From contig CAJUBQ010000010.1 in assembly GCA_910584595.1 (NCBI GenBank), forward strand, positions 19,428 to 83,427: a stretch of DNA of 64,000 bases, written 5' to 3'. The translations under genes were made by a program, and so were the position numbers. Source of the stretch: an uncultured Eubacterium sp. (GTDB lineage Bacteria > Bacillota > Clostridia > Lachnospirales > Lachnospiraceae). The notes below the pieces were generated by a model. That model did no database searches and had not been told where the DNA came from. It worked only from the letters and a program-made list of their open reading frames with translations. This document shows positions 53,611-63,688 of this stretch, piece by piece (position 1 is the first letter of the stretch; the number at the start of each line of letters is the position of its first letter).

Positions 53611-53639
53611 TTCTCAATTGGGAAATCCTGTGCTATAAT
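53611..53639 (+). promoter_or_regulatory. Sigma-A promoter of the dnaD-dnaI-like operon
   Basis: Weak -35 TTCTCA, a 17-nt spacer and TATAAT on the plus strand. It lies upstream of the ATG used for dnaD and downstream of the DnaA boxes, which rules out an in-frame ATG at 53605. Confidence 0.6.
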
Positions 53640-53664
53640 CTGTGCAGTAAGAGGGGGGATGCAC

Positions 53665-54837
53665 ATGGCTGATATATTACTAAAACGTGACAGCACGCTT
53701 GCTGCCACTTATGTACCAAATACTTTTATTGACGAATATATGACACACGCAGATGGTGAGTTTGTCAAAATTTATCTGTATCTGCTTCGCTGTATGAATC
53801 ATCCGGACACGATGTTTTCCATTTCGGATATCGCGGACAAGTTCGATCATACGGAAAAAGACGTTACACGCGCTTTAAAATATTGGGAAAAAATGCATCT
53901 GCTCCGCCTGGAATTTAACAGCAGGGAAGAGCTTACCGGTATCTGTCTGTCTGATTTTTCATTATTAACGCCGGACACTCTGTCGAAACAGGCTCAGACA
54001 GCCGATACTGTTTCTGCCAGACAGCAATATACAGATACATCTGTACCTGTCGAACAACATACAAAACAAGATATAGAACAGCCTCCTGCAGCCGGTACTG
54101 TTTTATCCGGACATTCACACGATACCATGCATGCTCTGCCACAGCGCACAGAATATTCCCTGAATCAGCTGGCGCAGTTTGGCGAAGATGAGACCGTACA
54201 GGAAATTTTATTTGTAGCCGAACGTTATCTTGGGCATCCTTTAAACAATACGGATATTCAAACAATTTTGTACTGGCTGGATAAGCTGAAATTTTCACAG
54301 GATTTAATTGAATACCTGATCGAACAAAGTGTGGCAAAGAATCATATGAGCATTCGGTATATGGATAAGATTGCGCTGTCCTGGGCAAAATCCGGCATCC
54401 GTACGCTTTCGGATGCAAAACAGTCTGCACAGATGCACAGCAGCGCGGCCCGCGCTGTGCAAAAAGCATTTGGCATTTCAAATCGCACACTCACCGGGCC
54501 GGAACTTGAGTATGTGGAAAAATGGTCAAAAGAAATGGCATTTTCTGATGATATGATCGCTCTGGCCTGCCAGAAAACAATTTTAAAAATCCATCAGATC
54601 AGCTATGAATATACCGATTCCATTTTAAAGAGCTGGCAAAGCCAAAATGCCCGTACTTTAAATGATATTAAGCTGCTGGACGCACAATATCAAGAGACAA
54701 AAGCAAAAAAAATAACCGCCGGAAAGACCGCTGCGCGCACTGCCAAAGGAACGATTGTCAACGGCTTTTCAAATTTCTCACAGCGCACTTATAATTATGA
54801 GGAGCTGGAGCGTGAATTGCTGTCACACCGCAGATAA
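53665..54837 (+). CDS. dnaD: DnaD-like primosome protein
   Basis: About 390 residues from MADILLKRDSTLAATYVP; an ATG two codons earlier is an alternative, both behind a GAGGGGGG site. The N-terminal part (1-110) is a winged-helix domain (VKIYLYLLRCMNHPD, ISDIADKF). Two DnaD/DnaB_2-like C-terminal domains follow (about 170-245 and 265-340, each ending near YMDKIALSWAKSGIRTLSDA or YTDSILKSWQ). These help load the replicative helicase. Directly followed by the DnaI-like ATPase gene, as in many Clostridia. Confidence 0.85.
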   Translation: MADILLKRDSTLAATYVPNTFIDEYMTHADGEFVKIYLYLLRCMNHPDTMFSISDIADKFDHTEKDVTRALKYWEKMHLLRLEFNSREELTGICLSDFSLLTPDTLSKQAQTADTVSARQQYTDTSVPVEQHTKQDIEQPPAAGTVLSGHSHDTMHALPQRTEYSLNQLAQFGEDETVQEILFVAERYLGHPLNNTDIQTILYWLDKLKFSQDLIEYLIEQSVAKNHMSIRYMDKIALSWAKSGIRTLSDAKQSAQMHSSAARAVQKAFGISNRTLTGPELEYVEKWSKEMAFSDDMIALACQKTILKIHQISYEYTDSILKSWQSQNARTLNDIKLLDAQYQETKAKKITAGKTAARTAKGTIVNGFSNFSQRTYNYEELERELLSHRR

Positions 54838-54852
54838 CCACGGAGAACTATT

Positions 54853-55869
54853 ATGGCTTTATCAAATTTACAATACGACGAGATCCAACGTCAATATGAT
54901 GCCAGACAACTTCATAACCAGCACATCCTGCAAAAACGCAAGCAGCAGCTTTACCTGCAGTATCCGCGTCTGAAAGAGCTGGAAACACTGATTGCTTCGG
55001 CGAGCGTTCACTTTGGCAAACTTCTGCTGGATGGAGATGAACAAGCGTTGGCACAGTTAAAACAAGTATTGGCGCATTACCGCATAGAACGGTCAAATCT
55101 CCTTTCCCAGGCAGGATTCAGCGAACAATATCTGGAACCGCCCTATACGTGCCCGGACTGTAAGGATACCGGCTATATCGACGGCAAACGCTGCCACTGC
55201 TTTGAACAGGCTGCCATTGATCTTGTTTATACACAATCAAATATTAAAAGTATCTTAAAAGAAGAAAATTTTACGAACTATTCCTTTGCTTACTATTCGG
55301 AAACGAAAAAAAATGATACGAATGGTCTTTCTTACAGAGAAACTGCCAAAGATGCCGTTAAGGAATCCTTATTATTTTTAAAAGAATTTGACAAAGAATT
55401 TCATAATCTGTTTTTATATGGCGATACCGGTACGGGTAAGACATTTTTATCTCACTGCATTGCGAAAGAACTGCTGGATACGGGCCATTCTGTTATTTAC
55501 TTCACAGCCTTTCAGCTGTTTGAAGTATTGGAAAAACATAAATTTGAGAAGGATCGTGAGGCGGCCTCCTCCATGCAGCATATTTTTGACTGTGACCTTC
55601 TGATTATCGACGATCTGGGAACCGAGCTATCCAATGCATTTACCGTTTCACAGCTGTTTTTATGCCTGAATGAGCGTATGCTCCGTAAAAAATCTACAAT
55701 TATATCTACAAATTTAGGCATTGACCAGCTCAGCATTATTTACTCGGAACGGATTTTCTCCCGGATTACGAGCAGTTATACGATGATAAAACTTTTTTGT
55801 GACGATATCCGGCTCCAAAAGAGAAAATTAAGTAACGGTTCAGACCAGTCTGCACCATTACAAAATTAA
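54853..55869 (+). CDS. DnaI/DnaC-like helicase loader ATPase
   Basis: A 338-residue AAA+ protein. A Cys-rich zinc motif (CPDCKDTGYIDGKRCHC, about 100-117) precedes the ATPase with Walker A YGDTGTGKTFLSHC and Walker B LLIIDDLGTEL. This is the layout of Firmicute DnaI-like loaders that place the replicative helicase at the origin. 15 bases after dnaD. GGAG lies 8 nt upstream of the ATG. Confidence 0.9.
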   Translation: MALSNLQYDEIQRQYDARQLHNQHILQKRKQQLYLQYPRLKELETLIASASVHFGKLLLDGDEQALAQLKQVLAHYRIERSNLLSQAGFSEQYLEPPYTCPDCKDTGYIDGKRCHCFEQAAIDLVYTQSNIKSILKEENFTNYSFAYYSETKKNDTNGLSYRETAKDAVKESLLFLKEFDKEFHNLFLYGDTGTGKTFLSHCIAKELLDTGHSVIYFTAFQLFEVLEKHKFEKDREAASSMQHIFDCDLLIIDDLGTELSNAFTVSQLFLCLNERMLRKKSTIISTNLGIDQLSIIYSERIFSRITSSYTMIKLFCDDIRLQKRKLSNGSDQSAPLQN

Positions 55870-55890
55870 ATAAAACGGAGGACTTACACT

Positions 55891-57069
55891 ATGCATTACG
55901 ACGACAACATGATTGAAAGTATCCCAGTTGGAGTACTTGGACTGATTCCGATGTCAAACTGCTCAGGCCTGGGCGAAAAAGTCAACGAATATCTTGTACA
56001 ATGGCGCCACGAACATCAGTCTGACCATAAAACAACAATTGCTTTTCGGGGTTTTGAGCGTGACACTTATATAGTCAATGCGAGCACTCCGCGTTTTGGC
56101 ACCGGGGAAGCCAAAGGATTTATCAAAGAATCTATTCGCGGCTATGATCTTTTTATCATGGTTGATGTAACGAATTATCATGAGACATATACCGTCTGCG
56201 GTCATCCAAACCACAAATCTCCGGATGACCATTATGCCGATCTAAAGCGTATCATCGCTGCCGCAGGCGGAAAAGCAAGGCGTATTACTGTCATTATGAC
56301 TTTTTTATACGAAGGACGCCAACACAGACGCAATGGACGCGAATCTATGGATTGTGCTATGATGCTGCAGGAATTAACGGCTATGGGCGTAGATAATATC
56401 ATTACTTTTGACGCTCACGATCCGCGTGTACAAAACGCTATTCCTATTTCCGGTTTTGAGTCTATCCAGCCGGCATACCAGTTTATTAAAGCGCTATGCA
56501 CCAATGTATCGGATTTGCAGTTTGATTCTGACCATATGATGATGATTAGCCCGGATGAAGGCGCTACCGGTCGTGCCGTTTATCTTGCAAGCGTTCTTGG
56601 CATTAATATTGGTATGTTTTATAAAAGGCGTGATTACAGCCGTATTGTTAATGGGCGCAATCCGATTATTGCACATGAATTTCTTGGCGCTTCAGTCGAA
56701 GGAAAAGACGTCATGATTATAGATGATATGATTTCTTCGGGAGACAGTATGATTGATGTCGCAACAGAACTGAAAAAAAGAAAAGCAAAACGGATTTTTG
56801 TAATATCAACTTTTGGATTGTTTACCGACGGCTTGGATAAATTTGATAAAGCGGTAGAAGAAGGCACGATTTACCGCGTCATCACGACCAATCTTATTTA
56901 CCAGACGCCAGAACTGTTAAGCCGTTCCTATTATATTAACTGTGATATGAGTAAATATATCGCTCATATTGTAGATACACTGAATCAGGATACGTCCATC
57001 AGCGATCTGCTGAACCCTTATGACCGTATCAAAAAACTGGTCACAAGATACAGAAACGGCAGCTTATAA
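55891..57069 (+). CDS. prs: Ribose-phosphate pyrophosphokinase (long form)
   Basis: A 392-residue PRPP synthetase. The PRPP-binding loop VMIIDDMISSGDSMID and HDPRVQNAIP (metal and ribose-phosphate site region) are present. It is about 75 residues longer than the usual 315-320, a variant found in Lachnospiraceae. It makes PRPP for nucleotides, His and Trp. GGAGG before the ATG. Follows dnaI by 21 bases and ends at a strong terminator, so it may be in the dnaD operon. Confidence 0.88.
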   Translation: MHYDDNMIESIPVGVLGLIPMSNCSGLGEKVNEYLVQWRHEHQSDHKTTIAFRGFERDTYIVNASTPRFGTGEAKGFIKESIRGYDLFIMVDVTNYHETYTVCGHPNHKSPDDHYADLKRIIAAAGGKARRITVIMTFLYEGRQHRRNGRESMDCAMMLQELTAMGVDNIITFDAHDPRVQNAIPISGFESIQPAYQFIKALCTNVSDLQFDSDHMMMISPDEGATGRAVYLASVLGINIGMFYKRRDYSRIVNGRNPIIAHEFLGASVEGKDVMIIDDMISSGDSMIDVATELKKRKAKRIFVISTFGLFTDGLDKFDKAVEEGTIYRVITTNLIYQTPELLSRSYYINCDMSKYIAHIVDTLNQDTSISDLLNPYDRIKKLVTRYRNGSL

Positions 57070-57081
57070 TTTAGGAAAAGA

Positions 57082-57150
57082 AGATCTGAGTCTTTTGGAT
57101 GAATTATAAATACCAACCCTATCATCATGCAAAAGGCTCAGACTTTTTTA
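57082..57150 (+). terminator. Rho-independent terminator after prs
   Basis: TCTGAGTCTTTTG pairs with CAAAAGGCTCAGA (one mismatch) over a loop of about 32 nt, followed by six T. Confidence 0.75.
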
Positions 57151-57237
57151 TAATCATTTCCAAAAAATACCATAAAAAATATCTGTACACTGCTCACGCA
57201 ATGTACAGATATCATTCTTAAGGTTACTGTCTGAACA

Positions 57238-57660
57238 CTAAAACAAATCCACTTCACCGCTGTACTTATTATCGTTAATTACATAATAAGCCTTATACTC
57301 TTCTGGTTTTATATATATCTGTAAGGATTTAATCGATGATACTCTATGTCCGCTAGCAACAAACGCTGCCTTCACCTTATCAACAACGGTAGCTTCACTT
57401 GCCTGTCTGTTCTGAAATTCAATAAATACATCCGGTTTCAGCTCAGGCTTATCAGCCTTTTTTGCTGTTGATTTCTTTGCAGCAGGTTTTTTAGCTGCTT
57501 TTGCTTCATCCTTATCAGCTTTTTTACTAACCGTCTTTGTTTCTCCCTTAACAGCCGTATCTGCTTCTGATTTCGCATCTGCTTTAACTGCCTCTGCTTC
57601 TTTTACATCTGCTGCTTCTGCAACTGACTTTGTTTCTTTGTCTGTACTCTTTGAGCTCAT
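57238..57660 (-). CDS. DUF6465-like protein with Lys/Ala-rich N-terminus
   Basis: 140 residues. The first 75 are low complexity (Ala, Lys, Glu, Asp; AKKPAAKKSTAKKADKP), the last 60 form a conserved domain (PDVFIEFQNRQ, VKAAFVASGHRVSSIKSLQIYIKPEE, quoted in parts). I recognise the latter as the DUF6465 family of Lachnospiraceae; function unknown. The basic tail could bind nucleic acid (inference). It begins 20 bases after the HPr-like gene. Confidence 0.75.
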   Translation of the reverse strand: MSSKSTDKETKSVAEAADVKEAEAVKADAKSEADTAVKGETKTVSKKADKDEAKAAKKPAAKKSTAKKADKPELKPDVFIEFQNRQASEATVVDKVKAAFVASGHRVSSIKSLQIYIKPEEYKAYYVINDNKYSGEVDLF

Positions 57661-57680
57661 CTCCTTAGACCTCCTACAAT

Positions 57681-57935
57681 CTACTCACACACTAAAAACT
57701 TTTCCATTGCTAACAGAGCTTCTTTCTCGTCGTTGCCTTCAGTAATAATATTCACGCTCATTCCCTTGGATGGATTAAATGCCATAATCCCCATAATGCT
57801 TTTTGCATTAATCTTGCGGTTGTCGTTCTCAAACGTAATATTACTGTCGAACTGACATGCAACCTGAACAAGCTCTGCAATTGGATTTTCATGCCCTTTT
57901 GCTACATTTGAAACTATGATCTGTTTATTACTCAT
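57681..57935 (-). CDS. HPr-family phosphocarrier paralogue
   Basis: 84 residues from MSNKQIIVSNVAKGHENP. His15 is kept (GHENPIAELVQVA), and so is the regulatory Ser46 (NAKSIMGIM). Arg17, which stabilises the active centre in HPr (H-A-R-P), is Asn here. It could still be phosphorylated at either site, but the missing Arg and lack of nearby ptsI leave its role open. GGGAAT before the ATG. A longer in-frame extension upstream is not family-like. Compare the His-less paralogue at 5534-5773. Confidence 0.85.
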   Translation of the reverse strand: MSNKQIIVSNVAKGHENPIAELVQVACQFDSNITFENDNRKINAKSIMGIMAFNPSKGMSVNIITEGNDEKEALLAMEKFLVCE

Positions 57936-58106
57936 ATTCCCTTCCACTTCCCTTAGAATCAGTTTAGAATACACAAGTTCATCTCGTAATATAGTCCAAA
58001 AATCAGGCATTTGCAAGTGTTTTTTGCAAATCTGTTACATTTCTGTTAAAAACTCACGAATGCCGCATAAAACACACTTGAATTTTATGCATTTTGCAGA
58101 GTCGTT

Positions 58107-59501
58107 TCAGCCTCTTTCGCGCTTTAAAGTAGTCTGAAACGCTTCTACATCTTTCGCCAGTTCCCCACTTAATGCAAGCAGACAAATCAAGTTCGGAATT
58201 GCCATTAATGCATTTGCAATATCTGAAAATTTCCAGGCAATCGACAGTGTCGTCGTCGCACCGATAAACGCAACAGCCGAAAATACAACCCGGTAAATCA
58301 TATTATATTTATGTGTGCCAGCCAGATACTCCAATGCTTTTTCTCCATGATATTCCCATCCAAGTATTGTGGAAAATGCAAACAAGGCAATACCGATCGT
58401 AACCATCCATCCGCCTGCAGGCCCTAACACTGTCTGAAACGCTTCAATCGTAAGCTCAGAGCCTTCAATTGCTTTGCCGCTTGCATCCGTCATGCCTAAA
58501 ACACCTGACGAAGCAATGCACAGACCTGTAATTGTGCATACTACAATCGTATCCCAAAAAGTGCCTGTCATATTTATGTAACCCTGACGAACCGGATTAT
58601 TTGTCGTAGCAGAAGCGGCAGTAATGGCTGCCGAACCCATACCTGCTTCATTTGAAAATACACCTCTTGCAATCCCATAGCGCATACCGCTCATCATAGA
58701 AGCTACAATTGTACCTCCTACACCCCCAGCAACTGCCTTGACCGAAAATGCCATGCGAAAAATTTCTGCCACGCCGGATGGAACGTTTTTGATATTTCCC
58801 AGAATAACAATCAATCCGCCAATCACATAAAAAATTGCCATACACGGTACAATCACTGATGACAGCTTAGATATGGATTTGATCCCTCCTACAATAATAC
58901 AAAGGGAAAGCGCTGTAATAATCACGCCTGTCAGCCAGGTCGGTACATCAAAGGTATTATTCATCGCATCTGAAATCGAATTTGCCTGCGTAAGATTGCC
59001 GATTCCAAACGATGCAATCACCGCAAATAATGCAAACAGCCATCCCAAAGCATTTCCAAATGCCTGATTCTTAAATGCTTTTTTCATCGTAAACATCGGC
59101 CCACCAGACATTTCACCCTGTGCATTTACCTCTCGATATTTTATTGCCAGCATACATTCGCTAAACTTGGACGTGAGGCCAAAACATGCCGATATCCACA
59201 TCCAGACAAGCGCTCCCGCACCGCCGGATACCATTGCCGTCGCAACCCCTACAATATTTCCCGTACCAATCGTTGCCGCCAAAGCTGTCGTAAGCGCTGC
59301 AAACGGCGATACATCGCCTGCTCCATGCTTTGTTCTTGATTCCTTACTTAACGTTAGCCTGATTGCATAGGGAAGATTTCTCCATGTTAAAAACTTGAGC
59401 CGAAACGTGAGAAAAATTCCTGTTCCCACCAAAAGCGCAAGCATCACCGGACCCCATACAAAATCATCGACCACCTGCAAAATTTCTTCCAGATTTTTCA
59501 T
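58107..59501 (-). CDS. Sodium/amino acid symporter (AGCS family)
   Basis: A 464-residue protein with about 11 membrane helices. GTGNIVGVATAMVSGGAGALVW, split here to GTGNIVGVATAMVSGG, and FSNEAGMGSAAITAA are diagnostic for the alanine/glycine:cation symporters. It imports Ala or Gly with sodium. Single gene. Confidence 0.93.
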   Translation of the reverse strand: MKNLEEILQVVDDFVWGPVMLALLVGTGIFLTFRLKFLTWRNLPYAIRLTLSKESRTKHGAGDVSPFAALTTALAATIGTGNIVGVATAMVSGGAGALVWMWISACFGLTSKFSECMLAIKYREVNAQGEMSGGPMFTMKKAFKNQAFGNALGWLFALFAVIASFGIGNLTQANSISDAMNNTFDVPTWLTGVIITALSLCIIVGGIKSISKLSSVIVPCMAIFYVIGGLIVILGNIKNVPSGVAEIFRMAFSVKAVAGGVGGTIVASMMSGMRYGIARGVFSNEAGMGSAAITAASATTNNPVRQGYINMTGTFWDTIVVCTITGLCIASSGVLGMTDASGKAIEGSELTIEAFQTVLGPAGGWMVTIGIALFAFSTILGWEYHGEKALEYLAGTHKYNMIYRVVFSAVAFIGATTTLSIAWKFSDIANALMAIPNLICLLALSGELAKDVEAFQTTLKRERG

Positions 59502-59807
59502 AGCTTCCTGCCCCTTTCTTATCTTTCGCGTTTCTCTCTTTTCCTCTTAATTTTATGCACAACCCGGCAAAATATACCCGAATATCATCCAGAAAAGGGA
59601 CAACGCCTGCGCGCTGTCCCGTCCTTGAGATCAAAACACTTTATTATTTTACCACAAAAAAGTAAAATGTCAATTATTACTGCAATTTTGTATTCCATTT
59701 TATCTTGTTTCATGCTATACTACTTTAGATTCGGCCCATTTAGCGATGTAATCAGCGAAAGCGGACCGAAGAAAAAAGCCGGCATCCGGCAGATTGGAGT
59801 TATATTT

Positions 59808-61334
59808 ATGAATGTATCATCTATTTTAATTATGGCCGCAATCATATGCTATCTTGGACTTATGCTTGTGATTGGCTTTCATTTTTCCAGGACGAATACG
59901 TCTACGGACGATTTCTACCTTGGCGGCCGTAAACTCGGACCATTTGTAACCGCAATGAGCGCCGAAGCCAGCGATATGTCCAGCTGGCTTTTGATGGGAC
60001 TGCCCGGCGTGGCCTATTTATCCGGCGTCTGCGATGCCGCCTGGACAGCCATCGGCCTCGCGCTTGGAACCTGGCTAAACTGGTTCTTTATTTCTAAAAA
60101 AATCCGGCGTTACAGCCATCAGATCGGCGCTATCACCATCCCGGATTTCTTTTCTAAAAGGTACCATGACAAAAATATGCTGAACTGCATCGCCGCAATT
60201 GTAATCGTCGTATTTTTCATCCCCTATACGGCAAGCGGGTTTGCCGCCTGCGGGAAACTATTTTCCACGCTTTTTGGCGTAGATTATATGGCTGCGATGG
60301 TTATCTGTGCCATTATCATTGTAGCATATACGACTCTTGGCGGTTTTTTGGCAGCTTCCACAACCGACCTGATTCAAAGTATTGTGATGACGATTGCACT
60401 GATTACCGTTGTTTTTTACAGCGGACATATGGCAGGAGGATTTGATGTCGTATTAGAAAACGCAAAAGCCCTCCCTGGTTATTTATCACTGTCAAATACA
60501 TACGATCTTGCATCAAACGCCGCAAAGCCTTATGGCATTATTACAATATGCTCCATGCTGGCCTGGGGACTTGGGTATTTTGGTATGCCTCATGTACTGC
60601 TTCGCTTTATGGCTATCGAAGACGAAAACAAATTAACAACTTCTCGCAGAATTGCTACCGTATGGGTTGTAATTTCAATGGCAGTTGCTATTTTTATCGG
60701 TATATGCGGGCTTGCAGTCAGCAAAGCGGGCCGGATCGATACGCTTTCTGGCAGCGATTCCGAAACGATCATTGTAAAAATCGCAGATCTGCTAAGCTCT
60801 CAGGGCGCTGCTGCTGCCATTTTGGCTGGTATTATTTTGGCCGGTATTCTGGCTGCTACAATGTCTACCGCAGACAGTCAGCTGCTTGCCGCCTCCTCCA
60901 GTGTATCTCAAAATCTGCTGCGCGACACATTTGGCATTCATCTCAGTGAAAAAGCCTCCCTGATCGCTGCCCGTATCACCGTAATACTGATTAGTGTGAT
61001 CGCCATCTTCCTCGCAAGAGATCCATCCAGCAGTGTATTTGGCATTGTCAGCTTTGCATGGGCCGGTTTTGGCGCTGCATTCGGTCCGGTCATGCTTTGT
61101 GCACTTTTCTGGAAACGCAGCAACAAATACGGCGCATTTGCAAGTATGTTAAGCGGCGGTATTATGATTTTTGTATGGAAATATCTCGTACGTCCAATGG
61201 GCGGTGCGCTGGATATCTACGAATTGCTTCCGGCATTTCTGATCGCATTAGCATTTAATATCACGGTATCCCTTCTGACAGAAAAACCGGATGCTGCGAT
61301 AGAAGCAGAATTTGATAATGCCATAAGATCATAA
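59808..61334 (+). CDS. putP: Sodium/proline symporter
   Basis: 508 residues from MNVSSILIMAAIICYLGLML, chosen because TGGAGT lies 9 nt upstream and the family N-terminus follows. PutP-like motifs: TDDFYLGGRKLGPFVTAMSA, EASDMSSWLLMGLPGVAYL and TMSTADSQLLAASSS. Thirteen membrane helices expected. An open frame upstream (from 59625) would add 61 residues with a helix that is not part of the family. Downstream, a hairpin ends the transcript. Confidence 0.92.
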   Translation: MNVSSILIMAAIICYLGLMLVIGFHFSRTNTSTDDFYLGGRKLGPFVTAMSAEASDMSSWLLMGLPGVAYLSGVCDAAWTAIGLALGTWLNWFFISKKIRRYSHQIGAITIPDFFSKRYHDKNMLNCIAAIVIVVFFIPYTASGFAACGKLFSTLFGVDYMAAMVICAIIIVAYTTLGGFLAASTTDLIQSIVMTIALITVVFYSGHMAGGFDVVLENAKALPGYLSLSNTYDLASNAAKPYGIITICSMLAWGLGYFGMPHVLLRFMAIEDENKLTTSRRIATVWVVISMAVAIFIGICGLAVSKAGRIDTLSGSDSETIIVKIADLLSSQGAAAAILAGIILAGILAATMSTADSQLLAASSSVSQNLLRDTFGIHLSEKASLIAARITVILISVIAIFLARDPSSSVFGIVSFAWAGFGAAFGPVMLCALFWKRSNKYGAFASMLSGGIMIFVWKYLVRPMGGALDIYELLPAFLIALAFNITVSLLTEKPDAAIEAEFDNAIRS

Positions 61335-61380
61335 GATTAGATCATAAAATTAAGATAAAGGAACTATGCCAAAAACAAAA

Positions 61381-61420
61381 ATGCTTAAAATCACTGATAA
61401 CATGATTTTAAGCATTTTTC
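61381..61420. terminator. Bidirectional terminator after putP
   Basis: ATGCTTAAAATCA (61381-61393) pairs with TGATTTTAAGCAT (61403-61415), flanked by A and T runs. It lies between putP and the converging gene at 61433. Confidence 0.85.
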
Positions 61421-61432
61421 TGCCTTCCCCGT

Positions 61433-63688
61433 TTATAACTGACAATACAACAGATTCTCTTTCAATTCTTCGGTAATTTCACCGCCGGCCTTCTGATATT
61501 TTTCATACAGTGCGGTAAGCCTTTGCGCCTTCTTTGCATTATCACGTTCAAATTTCGGTATTGAAATCTGATACATTGGATTTACTTTCAGAGCCGCACG
61601 AATATCTTTTGCAAACGGGCAGTACACAATCAATATCTCCCTGGCTACTTTATTCAGCCGGAAACTTCCTTTGGATTCATAATTAATCCAGCTCTGATAG
61701 TCTTTGACAAATACTTCTCTGTAATTGTTTTTCGCCCGCTGAATAGCCGTTTTCAGCTTATCCTTTGCATCTGCGGACAAATCCCGATTCTTACGATAAA
61801 ACTGCAGATAATCACAATATTCTGACGTCAGTGACTTTTCACGGATATCATTCCAGCGCACACCCTGAATCTTGCGGCACATCTCCCAGCGATATCTGCC
61901 GACCGTCTCAATCATCATTTCCTCCAGATTTGCAGCCGTAAAGATTGGGAACAGGAAACGTGCCGGCGTATCCCGACGCTTATCTGCCGTCTCCTGCCAC
62001 ATCATAGCACGTGTACCTGCATTTGGCATTAGTATCATATTCGGAAGCACTTCTGACATCAACAGCTCATGGCTTAAAATATCATTTGCAGCATTTGTAA
62101 AATTAACTTCACGATAAAATGCGGTAAAATCTACTTTACGTATTTTATTCAATTCCTCTTCCAGCCGTTCCACTGTAACTGCCATTTTCGAAATCGTATT
62201 AATCAAATCAAATTCACAAAGAATCGGACAAAATGTAGTAATCTTTCCATATGTGATGCGGTTCGCCGAGCTAAACATATTTTGAATTTCAAAACGCACT
62301 TTTTCTTTCTGATCGTTCTGCATTTTTTTGACCTGTTCTTCTGTCAAATCGCCGTTTTTTCGCTGTTCCAGCAGATATGCAGGGTAATCCAGCTCAAACT
62401 CATTTTTCGAAGGCTCGTTTCGTCCAAAATAAATGCTTTTCAGCCAGGAAAAGATCGTATATACACGTTCGGATTTAAACTGCCGCAGACGGCCGGTCAG
62501 ATCATAAAGCGCCTTGGCATTTTCCTCGCCTGCCAGTTTTGTGTCCATAAAACCAAAGTTCAAAAACATCTCTATAATCGGCGATACCGCATCCTCGTCT
62601 TCCACCGCCTGCATGAACACACTGTAATAAATATTATAAAACAACGGTGCGATCTGTTTACGTATTTTATACGCAGCTGCATCCGTAGACGTCATATCCG
62701 GCAAATTGCGGTATGACTCTACCTGTGCCACAAAAGCATTCGCCTCATTCTCACCGATCTGTGAAAATTCCAAAATATGTTTTAAGCAGTCTTCCGTCAA
62801 TACGTCAATCTTCTTTGACAGCTGTGCCGACGCTGCATTTTCAAAATCGTATTCCTCATATGCCTTGATACGCGTCTTAATCAAAGCCGGCTCATAAATC
62901 TGTATTTTCCGTATAAAGCCGCTTAAAAATGTAAGTTCCTGCTTCACTGGCGCAATATCCAGATGTCTTTTACTGGATCTGATTGCAAGATCAAAGTACA
63001 AGTGAAATATATCATTTTCAGATTCCGCCAAAAGAATCTCCTTGCGGTCAGACAAATACGCTACCATTTCCCCGATTCCAAGCATCGCACGATGCATCTG
63101 CGCAGACGCTTCCATAATCACACCGACGCAAAGACTGTCATCTTTCACCATCATCTGAATATAATCTTTTAATACATTTTTAATCAGACTTGTACTGTTA
63201 TTTACTTCCCAGGCTTCAGCCTTATGCTTCATCTCAAGCATATTAAAATAATCCATCTGAGGAAATACCTGCTCATCCAGCTGATAATTGCTGCAAAAAG
63301 TCTTATAATCGTTATAGACCGTCTGCACAAATGCATGGAACTGACTCGTCCGGCGATACAACTGTGAATACAGTACAAAGATCCGGTGCCTTTGTTCAAT
63401 CGCCGAGCGTAAAAACACAATCCGGTAACGTTCATTTGCAGCCAGCAGATTTTTCAGATCATCCGCATTCCCGCATGGGATCGCAGCAATCGCCGTATCC
63501 TCTCCTGCTATATAGTCACAAATAAACCAGTCCCGTTCCAAAATACCGATAATCGCATTTGGCCCAAGCGTAACCTCTGCCAGTCCAAGCTTTTGAATAA
63601 CAGAACCGGACTGGATTAAATACCATTCTTTTACGATGTCTTTTCTTTTTGCGATACGTTTTCCTTTTTGTATTTTCATTACCTGCAT
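61433..63688 (-). CDS. Large protein with cyclic-nucleotide-binding-like N-terminus
   Basis: 751 residues, cytoplasmic, no membrane segment. The first about 130 residues resemble a cNMP-binding fold (WYLIQSGSVIQKLGLAEVTLG, shortened here to WYLIQSGSVIQ, then ILERDWFICDYIAGEDTAIA). The remaining 600 residues are mostly helical with no recognised domain and no DNA-binding helix-turn-helix. The ATG has GGGAAG upstream. The function cannot be inferred. Confidence 0.7.
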   Translation of the reverse strand: MQVMKIQKGKRIAKRKDIVKEWYLIQSGSVIQKLGLAEVTLGPNAIIGILERDWFICDYIAGEDTAIAAIPCGNADDLKNLLAANERYRIVFLRSAIEQRHRIFVLYSQLYRRTSQFHAFVQTVYNDYKTFCSNYQLDEQVFPQMDYFNMLEMKHKAEAWEVNNSTSLIKNVLKDYIQMMVKDDSLCVGVIMEASAQMHRAMLGIGEMVAYLSDRKEILLAESENDIFHLYFDLAIRSSKRHLDIAPVKQELTFLSGFIRKIQIYEPALIKTRIKAYEEYDFENAASAQLSKKIDVLTEDCLKHILEFSQIGENEANAFVAQVESYRNLPDMTSTDAAAYKIRKQIAPLFYNIYYSVFMQAVEDEDAVSPIIEMFLNFGFMDTKLAGEENAKALYDLTGRLRQFKSERVYTIFSWLKSIYFGRNEPSKNEFELDYPAYLLEQRKNGDLTEEQVKKMQNDQKEKVRFEIQNMFSSANRITYGKITTFCPILCEFDLINTISKMAVTVERLEEELNKIRKVDFTAFYREVNFTNAANDILSHELLMSEVLPNMILMPNAGTRAMMWQETADKRRDTPARFLFPIFTAANLEEMMIETVGRYRWEMCRKIQGVRWNDIREKSLTSEYCDYLQFYRKNRDLSADAKDKLKTAIQRAKNNYREVFVKDYQSWINYESKGSFRLNKVAREILIVYCPFAKDIRAALKVNPMYQISIPKFERDNAKKAQRLTALYEKYQKAGGEITEELKENLLYCQL

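Noticed and set aside
53605..53664. Upstream in-frame ATG for the dnaD-like gene
   Set aside because: It lies before the predicted promoter's -10 box and would add 20 non-conserved residues; the ATG behind GAGGGGGG fits better.
59625..59807. N-terminal extension of the proline symporter
   Set aside because: No ribosome site at the upstream ATG and the extra 61 residues are not part of the family; the later ATG has a good site.
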